From assembly GCF_910596095.1 (NCBI RefSeq), contig NC_056533.1, positions 28,866,662 through 28,930,661 of the forward strand: a stretch of DNA of 64,000 nucleotides, written 5' to 3'. Source of the stretch: Thunnus maccoyii (taxonomy: Eukaryota > Chordata > Actinopteri > Scombriformes > Scombridae). The notes beneath the pieces were generated by a model. It had not been told where the DNA came from. It searched no databases and was given only the letters and a program-made list of their open reading frames with translations. The position numbers were made by a program, and so were the translations under genes. Position 1 is the stretch's first letter; each line of letters opens with the position of its first letter. Positions 24,269 through 36,981 of this stretch are shown here, piece after piece.

Positions 24269-27200
24269 TCAGAGTCCATGGATCTTTGGCTTTTGGAAGG
24301 GTTTGCGGCTGTAGAGCAGCATGTAGGCATTTGCAGATTGCACAAGGCTGTCCTGTACCTCTCTGACCGCTGAGTCGTCAAAACAGTGCCAGGTGCGCAA
24401 CAGGGCGTTGCGGCACAGAGCTGTGTAGTGACCCATGTTCAGATGACCTGTATGGTTCTAGAGAGGGAAGAGTTACTTTATATGGACAGCCCCCCAGCAA
24501 ATATAGAGGACAGAAATAGTAAGAAAAATGCTCATTTACTGCAAATATCTTTTAAATTCTGACATATTTTATTCAAACTTAAGCACTAAAAGGTGTTCCT
24601 GCTCTTTTATATGTAGCCATTTTAGAATAAAATACAGTCTTGACCTGATCTTTTGTTTAAATGCACATTTGAAACAGTTTTTGCAGTTTTCATTTACTGC
24701 AAGATGCATTGTAAAGAGGATATAATGTAGCTGCAGCACTTGATTGCCATAGTAAAATATGTATGATGTCATACACAAAATACAAAAATCAAAGAAAAAC
24801 TGTCACATGATGTAAAAAATCAAAACCCTGAACAATTAATTGACACTAATAACCAATAGATGACAGATTTTAAGTAAAATGTCTCATTAACAATCCCATC
24901 TATCCATGTTACAACTGCCCAGTGTAAAACAATGAACAAACGCTCCACTCACTCCACTGTTTTTATTGTCCCTTTAGTTTGATGTTTGGAGAAGAGAGAA
25001 GGAGGACGAAAGATTTTTAATAAGGTAGCTGAACATTTCTTGTGGAAAAACATGTTGGACACAATTTATTATTCCAAGTCGAGGTCTTTTATATGTTCTA
25101 AAACCTTTCTGGAGGGGATCTTTAACCACACCGTCCGGATCTAAATCATCAGCCAGGACTGCGTTTGCTGCTTTGAAACTCGCAGCCAAAAGATATTAAA
25201 ATGATCTTAGCAAGGAGGGCTTCTAATCTATTTGTCTGTGTGTGTTCACTCACCACAACAGCGTACAGACGGTATGAGGAACATGAGGTGTTCTGTGCTG
25301 AGCTGGATAGAAACGGGCTGAGATCAAGCTTCATGGAGAACACAACGTTTGTCCTCAGTTTCACCTGGTTTTTCCCCTTACAACCAAACCTGCAGAGGAT
25401 ATAAAGATGGCATTGATTTAAGAGGATATTACTGGTTTACAGCCTCTTGAATCTAACTAATACCATCAACATTCACTCTCCAGACTCTCCAGGGTATCTG
25501 CAGTATTTAGACTTCCTCATAATGGAATACACAACTAATGTTGGTGCATGTAGAATATAACTCTTCTTGAATTAATACGTGAATATACAGATGATTTATA
25601 GTCAATCATCCATAATTATATTTATTATTTACCATTCATCTTCTTTTTCTGAGCTTTCACATGTTTGGCCATTCGTCTCTCTCATTAACAAGATGGTTTC
25701 TGCCCACAGAACTGCTGCTTAATGTTGTCATGAGGGTATCTCAGACTCATAAGGTTATTTATGAAAGCATAAATGAAGACCAAATGCAGACTATTTGAGG
25801 CATGTTGAAGTATACTGATGATTGGAGCAAAAGGTTTCTCATACTTGCAAAAATTGATGTACTGTTTATTTATGAGACTCTGTTGTCTAATTAACATATG
25901 ACTTAACTGTGAGTCGACAGCCATAAATTGTATCATGATCAAAGTTTAAAGTAACTATCTCAAGCACTGCGTCACAATGACCTCTTCAATTAAACATTCA
26001 CCCTCACTATGAAGTTATACCTAACCGGTGCAGTTACATTTCTACCCACCGTTTCAGGTGCAGCATTAGTATTTCAGGGGTTTTGTCCAAAGTAGTTATG
26101 ACGGCTGTTTCTCTCCTCAGCCCACACGCTGAACACAGCATCTGCTCTCCTCCAGTCAGCATAGTCTGCTCAAAGAACAGAGACAAGCAGTCCTGTACGA
26201 CATAGAGACACAGTGAGGGTGAGAAAATGCAAAACAATAAGCTCAAGACCGCAATGTCTAGAATATGATATGCATATGTTAAAATATACCTGAATGGAGC
26301 ACTTGATGGTGTCTGTAGGAATTGGTAAGGACAGCACAGTGAAGGTCTGTGCGCTGTGTGCCTGGTGATCGCAGTGCATGCAGAGGGTCATGTAGCCCAG
26401 CTGGCCCTCAAACAGATTTGAGACGATGGTGGACTCTGTCACCGCCGTGGCACAGTTTCTGTTCTGGTCTTTCCTCAGCTGTTTTATTGAGGAGCGCATC
26501 TGACGCCTCCCAACCTTGTTAACATAAACAAACAGATTCACTCTGAATTTTTTAGTTTAAGTGATTTGCCACAGAGAGGCACAGCTTGAGTGGTAATGGT
26601 TACCACACCTTTTTAAGGTCATCATGGAGTGCATTGAGGAGGAAGAGCAGCAGTTCTTGGGCGTCCTGCTGGGAGTGGTTGTTGAACTGGGGGAAGATGG
26701 AGCACAGCACAGTCCTGGCCTCCACAGGGGCACAGCTGGAGCTTTTTCCCAGCCACATCTCCTCCAGCAGGCGGACAAACACCAAGGCCACCCGGCACTT
26801 AGACCTGCATGAACAGAGGTTAGACCACTGGGAAAAATGACTGAAAAACAGCCAGTCAGAGAAACACAGAGACAGTTGTCTCACCGTGCCAGCTCTGTCC
26901 GAATATCCTGATTGAGGAGGTTCTCCACTAGGGGCACGGTGGAACACAGACACTGAAACACAGCATTTAAGTAGCACGAGTTTCCAGAGTTGTCCAAACC
27001 ACACACGCCTGGAGTGTTCCACACCTGCAGACTCATTGCAGAGCTGCAGCCTTGTTTGTCATTCTCCATCACTTGACCACTGCTATCTTTCCTGCAATAG
27101 CAACGACACCACAGGAAAAACAACAACTTTTTCCTCTGCAATGTTGCACAATGTATTTTAACCTTATACATTATCAATATCAAAAAGTTAAATATGTGTG

Positions 27201-29125
27201 TCAGCTAATAGATAGTTGGTTGATAGAAAATTCAAGCAAAAAAGTTAAACATTTGCTGCTTCCAGTATCTCAAATGTGAGGATTTGCTGTTTTTCTGCTT
27301 TATAACATTGTAAATTAAATATCTGCAGCTGTTATACTTTGGCTGAAACTGGGCAATGGGAAATTGTCCCTTTTTTAATTAGGCTTTTTCACCATTTTCT
27401 GAAATTTTATAGACTAAACAATTAATTCATCAAAAACATAATCAACAGATAATTGGATAATTAAAATAAACAATTCTTAGCCACAGCCCTAATATTGAAA
27501 ATAATAAATATCTTTTTACTCTCCTTTTGTACTATGAACACAATTACCCATACCATTAAAACATTATTAAAGGAGTGTATATTAATTAATTAATCATGCT
27601 ATTTAATTCATAGAGCATAAATATGTAGTGCACAACTGTCCCTTAATGACATCACCGAAAATATGTGCAATCCTTAGAGCATGTACAATAATTCCACGTC
27701 TAATTGTTTGTTGTACTTGATTAATGACAGTCCTCACTGCTCTCCACACACAGCTTTGATTATAAAGTATTTTAAGAGTTCAAACACTTTCAAGAATTGA
27801 AAAACTAAGTATAACTCTTTTGTTTGCATTGTTTTTGTGAAGGGTACTATTAGCTTGAACTGAAACACTGTAACAAAAAGTCAGACTAACCTTTGCTTAG
27901 GAAGGTTTGTTACGCTTGTCTCTGGGTATGAGCTGCTGTTTAGCCGAGGCAGGATGGGCACGGTCACACTGTTGTCCACGGCCAGCTGAGAGGCCAGAGT
28001 TCTGGTAAACTCCGTCAGGTGGACCTGCCTACCTGAGCTCTGCAGAGTGTGCAGCACAAATGTGTTGATGCAGATCGCGTGTAGCGTCACCCAGAGACCA
28101 GGGAGAAACATGTCTACTGCTGATCCTTTTAGGTCTGACAGAAGGAACAGAGCAGGTCCAGTCCAGCCCTGCAGATGAGCTACAAATTGGGACAGTGAGT
28201 CTTCAGATGTCCGTTGGTGCTTTGACTTGACTGGTGGAGATGAAGAAGATGTTGACTCTGTGACTGTCTCTTTAACAGATGGAACAAAATGAATATTGAC
28301 CCCTAAGTTAGAGAAGATGTCTGTGAGTTTTCCCTCCATCCAAGCAGAACTGTCCAACTGAATCAGGTGCCTGTGGCTGCAGAAAGGTGTCAGCAGGTGG
28401 TCCACTACCTGCTCAACAACAGGTTTCCTACTGCGCCTCAGGAGCTGCTCTGGACAGTACAGGTACATGTTACAGATGAAGCCTGAGCTCATGTCACAGA
28501 GAACGGCAAGATAGAGAGAGCAAGGAGTCTGTTGGTAGGAAAGTCTGTATTTCTTCACAGCCAAGTTCTGACCAGGTGTGTATAAGGTCTGGTAGCGCCT
28601 GGTCAAGTAGCCACAGAAAGCAGAGATGGTCTCCAACTTTTCTGCATCCTCCAGCCTGGTCAGAGACAGGAGGCTGGTCTGGAAGCTGTTTCTTTTCAGG
28701 ACACCCTGCCATCCCTCCAGCTTCAGGGTCAACTCAGAGCCAAAGCTGCAGTTCTCGCCCACAGACAGACCGCTCTGTAGAACAATAGAGAACCATGTTA
28801 ACGCCTCGGCATACTCCTCCTCAGAGAGATCTGTGCTCTGCTCCTTGCTCTGATGCTTAGCTCTTGTCTTCACACCAGCAGCTCTCCTGACCAGCTCCCG
28901 GACGGCTCCTCTGTCCAGCACTTCCAGCAGGAGCTCTCTGGCTGTGTAGTAAACCTGGTAGGTGGGACCAGTCTGAATCCGGGTGAATGGCTTCACTTTT
29001 TTGGACCTGAAGATGTTGGGCAGACACAAACCGTCCGTCTGGGAGTCTCCATGCAGCTCGTCCACTAGGTGGCACTCCTCTGACATCCAGGTGCACTCTT
29101 TCACTGACAAAGCCTTGGCCTTCAT
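24269..29125 (-). CDS. usp50: USP50-type ubiquitin protease fused to a piggyBac-derived N-terminal domain
   Basis: Seven coding exons: 29125-27891, 27091-26885, 26804-26609, 26514-26290, 26192-26050, 25389-25254, 24457-24269. Phases agree at every junction, giving 776 codons. Residues 1-411 are a degenerate piggyBac transposase; residues 412-776 form a USP domain. Catalytic positions are kept: Cys451 (GNSCYLN), His724 (MGHYTAL) and Asp741 (CFDDS). CxxC zinc pairs are visible (LCMHC, LCSAC). Motifs EMWLG and LYAVVNH match human USP50 more than USP8. Intron positions and phases in the USP part equal those of neighbouring usp8, which it faces tail to tail. The join is exon 1 ending AAG CAA AG (phase 2) with donor GTTAGT, to an acceptor GCTATTGCAG supplying the final G. 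The unspliced frame would instead stop three codons after the donor. The start ATG is the first in frame; a 5' exon may precede it (acceptor TTTTCTTAG at 29137). The function of the fusion is unknown. Confidence 0.82.
27170..27495. mobile_element. Degraded hAT-like MITE inside usp50 intron 1
   Basis: The right part shares TTTTTCACCATTTTCTGA, TTTTATAGACTAAACAATTA and the end CACAGCCCTAA with the 34436-34811 element. It sits in the 799-base intron that joins the piggyBac exon to the protease exons. Confidence 0.65.
27891..29125 (-). other. Domesticated piggyBac-transposase-derived exon
   Basis: A 1235-base exon without stops. By eye it follows the piggyBac fold order: dimerisation region (about 55-120, LSEEEYAEALTWFSIVLQSGL); the R-F-LH-like segment (KRNSFQTSLLSLTRLED, 144-160); the first catalytic block (YTPGQNLAVKKYRLSY, 182-197) in which the usual VDE is VKK; the CDMSSGF strand (210-216); the second block QLDSSAW (256-262), with Asp258 kept but the following Asn lost; and the end segment AVDMFLPGLWVTLHAICINTF (336-356). 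The cysteine-rich C-terminal tail of active transposases is absent. No terminal inverted repeats or TTAA pair flank the exon. Transposition competence is therefore most unlikely; an open frame kept over 411 codons suggests selection. Confidence 0.78.
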
Positions 29126-29704
29126 CTCTGCTTGGTCTAAGAAAATGCCATCTCAAGATAGTGATGGCTTCTCCCACAACAAAGACCTCTGATCTGAAAC
29201 CAGCATGACACGGCAACAGATAAGCCACAAAAAACCCCCCTCAACTTCTGTGCGCTGAGGTGGATCTCTTATCCTATAGGGTGTCTGACAAACTATGTGC
29301 GCTGGGTGTGTTGGTCTGCTCTCAGGTGAAACACATTCTCTAACACTCATGAGGATCTGCTGTTGAGGTAGATCACCAGGGATCCTCTGCACCTACACAA
29401 CTGTGTCTTGGCAACCTATAAACATAACACTTTGACCGCAGTGCAGCTCTCATGACATGTTTTTGTCCTTTTGTGTGTGTTCTCAAGGTTAAGCTTGACA
29501 TTTAGCAAACCTTTTAAAGCTAAGGGCAACCATGCATGATATCCATTTCTTTCAAACGTCACAGTATTTGTGAACCTGAGCAGCTCTCCCTCACATAGAA
29601 ACAATCTTTTCTACACTCCTCCGGATGGCCCCTGTCATTAAGAACCTATTTAAACTTATTTTAGAGGCTATTTTTTTAAGCTTATGTTACAAAGACAGTT
29701 GCAG

Positions 29705-29769
29705 CAGTACCAGTGACAAAATATAGTAACATAAAATATTCATGTGACTATATTTTGTCACTCGTACTG
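29705..29769. repeat. Short near-perfect hairpin
   Basis: Left arm 29705-29727 (CAGTACCAGTGACAAAA...) and right arm 29747-29769 (ACTATATTTTGTCACTCG...) are reverse complements over 23 bases with one mismatch. The loop is 19 bases. Size and shape are similar to a microRNA precursor or to a tiny MITE. Confidence 0.75.
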
Positions 29770-32700
29770 GTAAAACTCTTGTTAATATTTTTCCTACTTT
29801 CCCTCCAAATCTGGAAAAGCCACTTCTCTTTTGCTGCAGTCCATCTTACTGCTAATGCCTCTGCCATGCGGAGGTTCATACTACACCCCTCAGATCCCAC
29901 CCAACTCTGTTCAGTTTCCTTGACCAGCCAGTGGGAGCTGCTAGTGCAGCATCAAAGACATGATCCCTCACTGGCTTCCCACAAAGAAACACCGCCAAAT
30001 GTTTTTTAAGAATGCACAACCACGCTGGAGGGTTGTGGGTGTTTTTGCCCTTTTATGCCTAAATGTATTCTTATTTTGCTTACAGACTGTACTGCTTGCC
30101 CTTGTCTTTGGTGCTGCTTATGTCTTGTTATTTAAGTGGCCCCCTACTCTTGAGTTTATTCTTAAAAGGTACAATCTGATCCTAATGTAAATAAAATTTG
30201 AGCTCCATCACCAACACAATACAGCATCTGAACTTATCACTCCCAAATCTATCTTGCACACATCTTTTGTTACACACACAACAGTAAAATCTAGAAAACA
30301 TTTTTTTTACATTAGTATTGCAAGTAAATACAACAGTAATACTTACTTATACTAATACTTAGTAATACTAATAATACTTGCATATATTATCAATTATGAT
30401 CAGTTGAAAGTCGAACAAAATGCTTTTTTAATGCATAAGACAAACTATTCAATTATATGAGTGAAATATATCTAATTAAACTTACTTGTGGGCTCTCACA
30501 GTATAAGCTTCAATGTGGACAACAAGGCTGAGTGTTGTCGCTGTTATATTTGTCATCAAATCTTTTTAACAAGCCAGTAAATCATGTGCTGTGTGGACAA
30601 ATAAATTCTAGTTTCGGACCTCCTCCTTTCCTCTCCAAACCGACAATCTTGATGAGGATGATAACACTCTGAGCAGTGTGAACTCTACATAGAAAAGATG
30701 CTCCAGTTAGTAAAACATTTTGCAGCAATAAAATGAAACATAAAAAACCTCAAACATGCACATAGCTGGCAGCATCTGCGCATACAATACCTACATCTAT
30801 ACATCTAAACTGCCTCTTGCCACCTGGTGGCCCAGATTGGACGAGAACTGCTGATCCAGGGCTGCGTATCTGAAACTGTGGGTGGTGCAGCTGGATGTTA
30901 TCACCTGGTTTCAGGTGCATTAACATCAGTGACCCTGTATGTTGTTGTTTCACAGAGCTCCTTCTATCAACTCAAGATCAGTTCAACAAAAAGATTCTGG
31001 TCAATTATTCAGCCAACATTGCTGCAATTTTGGCAAAACACATTTTTGCCTCCACAGATTTTTATCCAACATGCACCATGTGGGAACAAAAATATCTGCT
31101 GGGAGCCTTTATCATAGTTTCAGCCAAATAGTAATATTCTAAGCTGTTTGGCTGTGACATCCAAACATATTTAGCAATTAAGACACCAAAAAAAAGGTAT
31201 TTCTCTCTGCATTGTTTTGCCAGATCATTATCAAAAGTCCCCAAAGTACACATGTTCGTTTCACAATAATCCATCCATTGCCATCATTAGGCAAAAGTTC
31301 ACCTTGTGTACTGTCTGTGATCTTGAGAAGAAAGTATCTGCAAACAAGGTAGACAACAGGCCCAGCGAACGATGTAGATAATGTTTGAAAAAAAGAAAAT
31401 CTTTAAAAATTGTAAGCAAAAGGTGTAATTTAAGGTCTTAAGCCTCAGTGAAGGATGAACTGACACCAACAGATACTCAAACAATAACAGTGATTCGGTA
31501 AGTGTTTTTTCTACAGTGAATCTACTGTATATATGCAGCAGCACCGGGGCGTCGTGACAATAACTTGCCGTCTGTCATCGGGGGTGGAAGAATCACACAA
31601 TTAGCTTGAGGGCTCTGGAAGCTCTCTTGCATAAATCAAATCTACTTTCAAGCTCAAAATATGTTAATCCCCTAATATCAAAGGGCATCTTCTCTCCCTC
31701 AGTACGCCCTTTGAGCTTTCTGCAATTTCTAATGTAAGACCTATTCATTTACCCACAGAGAGCATAATCCAGTATCCACTGTTACAGGATGTGCTTTAGT
31801 GTGAAGTGGCCAGCGCATCATGTCACCCACACAACGAATAAGAAAATACGAAGGTGATGATTTTATTTCATGTAGGAGTCTCAAGTAATACACATGTCGA
31901 CTATATTTCACAGTATAACACCACTCAAATTATGTTAGGAGAATGCTTTTTAACAGCATCCTGCTGTTTTTCCTTGTGAAACTATGGTTGAAAGTGCAAT
32001 CCCAATGGATGAAACTGTCAGAGCTCTGGTGTTTTTTGACTTCTTAGGCGGATGCATCACCACTAGAGAACTGTTGTGTTATGTCCCCTATCCTGCAGGC
32101 TCCACAGCTGGCGGACAGCTGTAGCAAGTTGCAGTCTTGCAGTCTGCGTGTGGAAAAAACACACACAAATGCAAGGCCAATACACACACATTTCTCTGTT
32201 CATACATGCAGATCTGTTAATGATTGATTTAATATCAGTTTAAACTCTCAACATATTGTATATGAGAAGCATGCAAAGGTTTTACACATTTGAAACATGA
32301 AATCAAAATGCTCAGTCATAAATATGGCAGCAGGGGTTGTAGCATTTAATATAGCTTTCTTTTTACCCACTTTGGTCACATATTATTTATAAACAATGAC
32401 ACCAATTGTACTTCATATTCTGTGGTTGGCTTTTTGGCTTTGGTATGTTTTATGGGAAAGGAGTCACATGTGGTGGTACAGTTTTGTTTTTTTTTTAATA
32501 CTTTTTATTCCTGTTATTCATATAAATCAATTATAACCAACTGCATATAATAATGTTTTTCCCCATATCATAATTTCTATCCAATTTTACAGCTGTGGGC
32601 ATGTTTTGCAGACATGTTTAAGTAACTGAGTAACTCCTAAATAAGTTACTCTTAATATTCTTTGATAGAGACAGATACTCACCTCTTTTCTTCACCAATA

Positions 32701-32999
32701 CTCTGCATTTTCCCCAGAAAGTACAAAATCATTATTAATACAAAACAAAAAAAGAATGATATGATCCTTTTCGTAGTATATGTCTTCTTCTCTGGGCAAG
32801 ACCAGATGAGAGTTCCTGATGAGTCTTTCATTTACTGGGTTTGTGTGATGAAATAACGCATCTGAATTTCATTCGACTCATTTTGTTTATGATCACAGTG
32901 AAATTATTCTACTAGTGTTTCCTATATAACCTAAACACATCATATGTTATAAACTGATCATGGCTGCAGTGGAATAAAAATTACAGTCATTTCAAATAT

Positions 33000-33110
33000 T
33001 TTAATTTGAAAAGTCTCATCAAAATGGAAATACTCAAGTAAAGAGAACTTCAAACTTGTATTTAAGTACAGTACTTGAGCACATATACTCAGTATATATC
33101 ACCACTGAAG
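33000..33110. mobile_element. End fragment of a CAGTGGTGGA-family MITE
   Basis: The block ACTCAAGTAAAGAGAAC and the end block AAGTACAGTACTTGAGCAC leading to ATCACCACTG match the family also seen at 36982 and 9550. Only an end fragment is left. Confidence 0.5.
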
Positions 33111-34435
33111 AAAATCTAACAAAGCCACAAAGTAAAAAAAACACCAAGATGTCATTAGAGGTGAAACATCTTTACTGACACTCCCTCATTTTCCTCTGCT
33201 AATAACCTGTGAAAGGTCACCGCAGGGACTTCTCATAATGACATCTTGTCTGGCTCACATTAGCCACACACTGACTGGGAGAACCATTCATTTATATGAA
33301 TTAAGCACACAAGCAGTTATTTGCTTCCTTGGTAAATTCAAATGTCATTTTGAAGAATCAGCACATCAACATTTAGTGACTGAGTTTTTGCTTTGCGCCA
33401 TTAAGTGCTGATGCTGATAACATTTCTGCTTTCTAGTGGTGAAACACACAAACACAGACAACACACACACACTTCTTTGAGGAACAAATTGTCTTCACCT
33501 CTTCACCGCTGTGTCCTGCAGCCAGAGTATTCACTAATTCATGAGCAATGCAATGTATGTGAATAAAAAGCCAGTGTGAATATAAATCATGTTGTGTGAA
33601 ACAGCATTTCTAATTATAGCCGTGGTGTCTCCTGGGAGGTCTGTGGAAAAATACATTATGTTATGCCTCTGCTAGAAAATACACAGACCATAAGTGGTTG
33701 TGAAATAGTTGCATCAGTTGTGTTTCTGTACTTTTGTCTGGAACTGAAATGTCTGTGTGTTTGTGAGTGAGAGTGAGGAATGGAAATATCCGCGTACTAA
33801 GGTCAACTCTGTTTTGGAAAACATGAGGAATTGTTATTGTGGTGGGAATGTATGCAGGTTTTCTTGTCAGCAGTGTTTGGAAAACTGGCCATAATGTGGA
33901 AAATGAGAACAACTGATAAGTCTATCTTTCTTTTTTTTCAGGCTGGCTCAGCCAAACACCTGCAGAAATGTACTGAGGCCTTATAACTATATGTCAGTAC
34001 AGCACAGTGATCAGAGACGTGTTTGTACATCTGAAATGTTTATACAGAAGCCCAGAAGTCCTCAAAGATGGTATTTTCTTAATTATGAAGGAACAATTGG
34101 ACTCAATTTACTTCATTTTACCAGGATAATCTGCTTCAATCACATCAACGTTGCTCTCTAGGGAATACTGGGTACACATATTAAAAAATAAGCATTATAA
34201 CAATAAGTTAATTATCTTGTGGAAACAAGTTATTCACCTTTCATAAAGTTGACTCCAATAACTTTTTCGTCACTGCTTCTTTTGTAGATTTCCAGCTGAA
34301 TGATTTTCTTTGAGCAGCTGTCAGTATACTCATAAATACATAAATTGTCATATGAACATATAAGATATATATCATCTTTTGGACTCTGTTTTTTTTAAAT
34401 CATTTTCTTAGCACTTCATAAACATTCATGTAAAC

Positions 34436-34811
34436 TAGAGCTGCTGCGATTGGTCAATTAATCGATTAGTCAATTGACAGAAAATGAATCGCAAACTATT
34501 TTGAAAATCAATTCATCGTTTGGAGTCATTTTGCACGATAACATACAAAAGTTCCATCGTTCTTGCTTGTTAAATGTGAATATTTTCTGGTTTCTTTAGT
34601 CTTCTATGACAGTAAACTGAATATCTTTGGGTTGTGGACTGTTGGTCGAGACAAAGCAAGACATTTTAGCTTGCACCTCGGGCTTTTGCAAACAGTGATC
34701 CACTTTTTTCACCATTTTCTGACATTTTATAGACCAAACAACTAATCCATTAATCAAGAAAACACTCAACTGATTAAACAATTATGACAATAATCGTTAG
34801 TTGCAGCCCTA
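34436..34811. mobile_element. Intact hAT-type MITE with 8-bp target duplication
   Basis: The element starts TAGAGCTGCTGCGATT and ends GTTGCAGCCCTA, which are inverted ends. It is flanked on both sides by ATGTAAAC (34428-34435 and 34812-34819). An 8-bp duplication fits the hAT superfamily. The body carries no coding capacity, so it would need a transposase in trans. Confidence 0.88.
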
Positions 34812-36981
34812 ATGTAAACCAGTGAATCTTCTGTGGACTATGTAAGTGATGATGGTCTAAATCTGTTCTTTCATTTTCTAAACCTATTGTCCTTAGAGCA
34901 GAAAATAATCTCCATTTGAGGTGTCAGTGTGCACCTGCATGGTAGAGAAGCATCTTAACTCATAGTAAATCAACTTGTTCCTACAATATTTTATTTGCAC
35001 AAAATAATAAATAAATGAACAAATTAAATAAAACATTTTTTGGGGTCTTCCTGTTTGTTTGCACATAAAATAAGAGATGTTTCATTATGGAGACTCTCCA
35101 GCTAAATTGCATGTGTGTGTAATAAATGTGCTTTAGCAGGAACAGCTGTTGCTGCTGTGCGAACGGAGGGAACAGTGTGTTTTGAGGACATTGTGAATAT
35201 TAATAAGCTTTTAGAATGATTTTGTTTAAATGAGGGCACGAATTAGCACGTTATCCTTCATTGTTTATCACGTCAGCTTCAGGGTACTACAGTCCAACTG
35301 AGGACTAACACATTCTTCTCTAGCTGATCACTCTTCTACTCTCCTTCACAAAGTTACACACAACTTTTAAATATTGACTCATCTTAAACCCTCTCGTAGA
35401 AAGATACCCTGCAGTCACAGTGAACTTTAAAGTTTTCCGAGGTTGCGTCACTTGAATACAGACAGTAAAACTCTTGCTCTTATCAAGGTGAGTGCACAGG
35501 CAATTTGAGATTTTTTTTTATGAGCCTGACAAGGGAAACCAGCAGCTTGTTGTGTTTGCTCTCCTGTGTCCCGCAAAATGGCACATTGCTCAGAAGTCAC
35601 ATAAAATGCTACACTGATCTGATGTCACTGAACAGGACGCTTTGTAACTTTGGCAGTGGTTTGAGCTTTTCAAAGTGCAGGTCCCTGAGAGCCGACGTCT
35701 ATTTATAAAGTCACTTTGTGTTCTAACTTTAGTATCCAGCTCTCTGACCAACTCTGGTCTGAATATGGACACACATTCTGACAGTGAGCAGCCATAATGA
35801 ACAGCGTTAAGTTTTAGCAGATGGCTGTGGGGAAGCTTGAGCTTTGTCTCCACATTTCTTCAACCACACCGCCAAGCAGGTCATCGCAGTCATCACAAAT
35901 AACTCCTACGGAAGTTATTTCAGTACTTTCCACTGGAGGAAATTCGGTAGAAGCTTAGGCCGTTCTTGCTGAATCCCAAACACTAAGTTTTAATTGGCCT
36001 TCCAGGAAAGAGAATAGCATTCATGACCTTGAATTAGGAGTGAATGCTGTCAGCTGATGGGTGGTGAGTTGAGCTGCTTATCTGTGTGTTCCTGGGTTTT
36101 ATTTTTAACCTGACAACACCTGACAGGCCCTGAAACTGGGGGAGACCATGCCAAAGCATGAGAAAGCATGAGGAAGCATGAGAAATGAGGTATGTAGGTG
36201 CAAGACTGAGGAGAACCACACGTTTCATAGCTGTAATTTGCAGAAAAATGTGTTGATGAAGAAGCAGCAGAGAGGAAGGATGGAGGAGTCGTGTCTCATG
36301 ATGGCGGTAATGAGGCCTAAGTGGTGTTGATGTGAGCGGAGATGGAGACAATTAAACTGAAACCATAACATCTTTTTGTAGAAAGGAAAACAGGAAGACA
36401 GAGGGAAAGAGGAAGCTGCAGAGAAGTTTTGAGAAGGCAGGTGGACAGAGGACATGTGACGTAGTGGAAGTGAAGGCAGTGGAAAGTGCAGATGACATTT
36501 TGGTAAAGTCTTTGGCCTACATTTAGTCTCTTGGCACAAATCAGGCACCTTTACTTACATCAGAGTATTCCAGCAGGGTTTAATCACTGTGGCGGAGGAT
36601 TGTATTGTTACCAAGAGAGCAGAAAAACAACACATAGCTGCCCTAATTTCTCCCAGCAGGAAGTGGCAGTAGTGAAAAACTGAAGCCCAGCTGTAGCCGA
36701 TTATTGTGACACAACCAACTCCAACCTTTGTACTACGTTTCCCTTCCTTTGAGGTCAGGGTTGTATAAATGAATCTCATATTTATGCTTATTATGAACCA
36801 GTTTTCAACCAGTTTTCAACCTCATCTGGCCAAATATTTATCTATTCAGAAAGATGCAGGCTATTACAGGCAACCGTATGCACTTTTTGGTTCAGATACA
36901 ATTCACTTGCTATCTTAGAGAATAAGAATCCATTGCAAGAAACACAGGGGTTATAAAGCGCGCTTTATAGAGCACATAAGC

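Noticed and set aside
27883-29125. Stand-alone intronless piggyBac gene ending at the in-frame TGA
   Set aside because: Possible, but the donor before the stop and the matching phase into the USP exon make the fusion the better model; transcript data would decide.
28853-29228. Other open frames on both strands over the piggyBac-derived exon
   Set aside because: Only the 414-codon frame shows piggyBac order and joins in phase to the protease exons.
29713-30190. Plus-strand open frames near the hairpin
   Set aside because: No similarity to a known family, no exon borders; probably chance or part of an old repeat.
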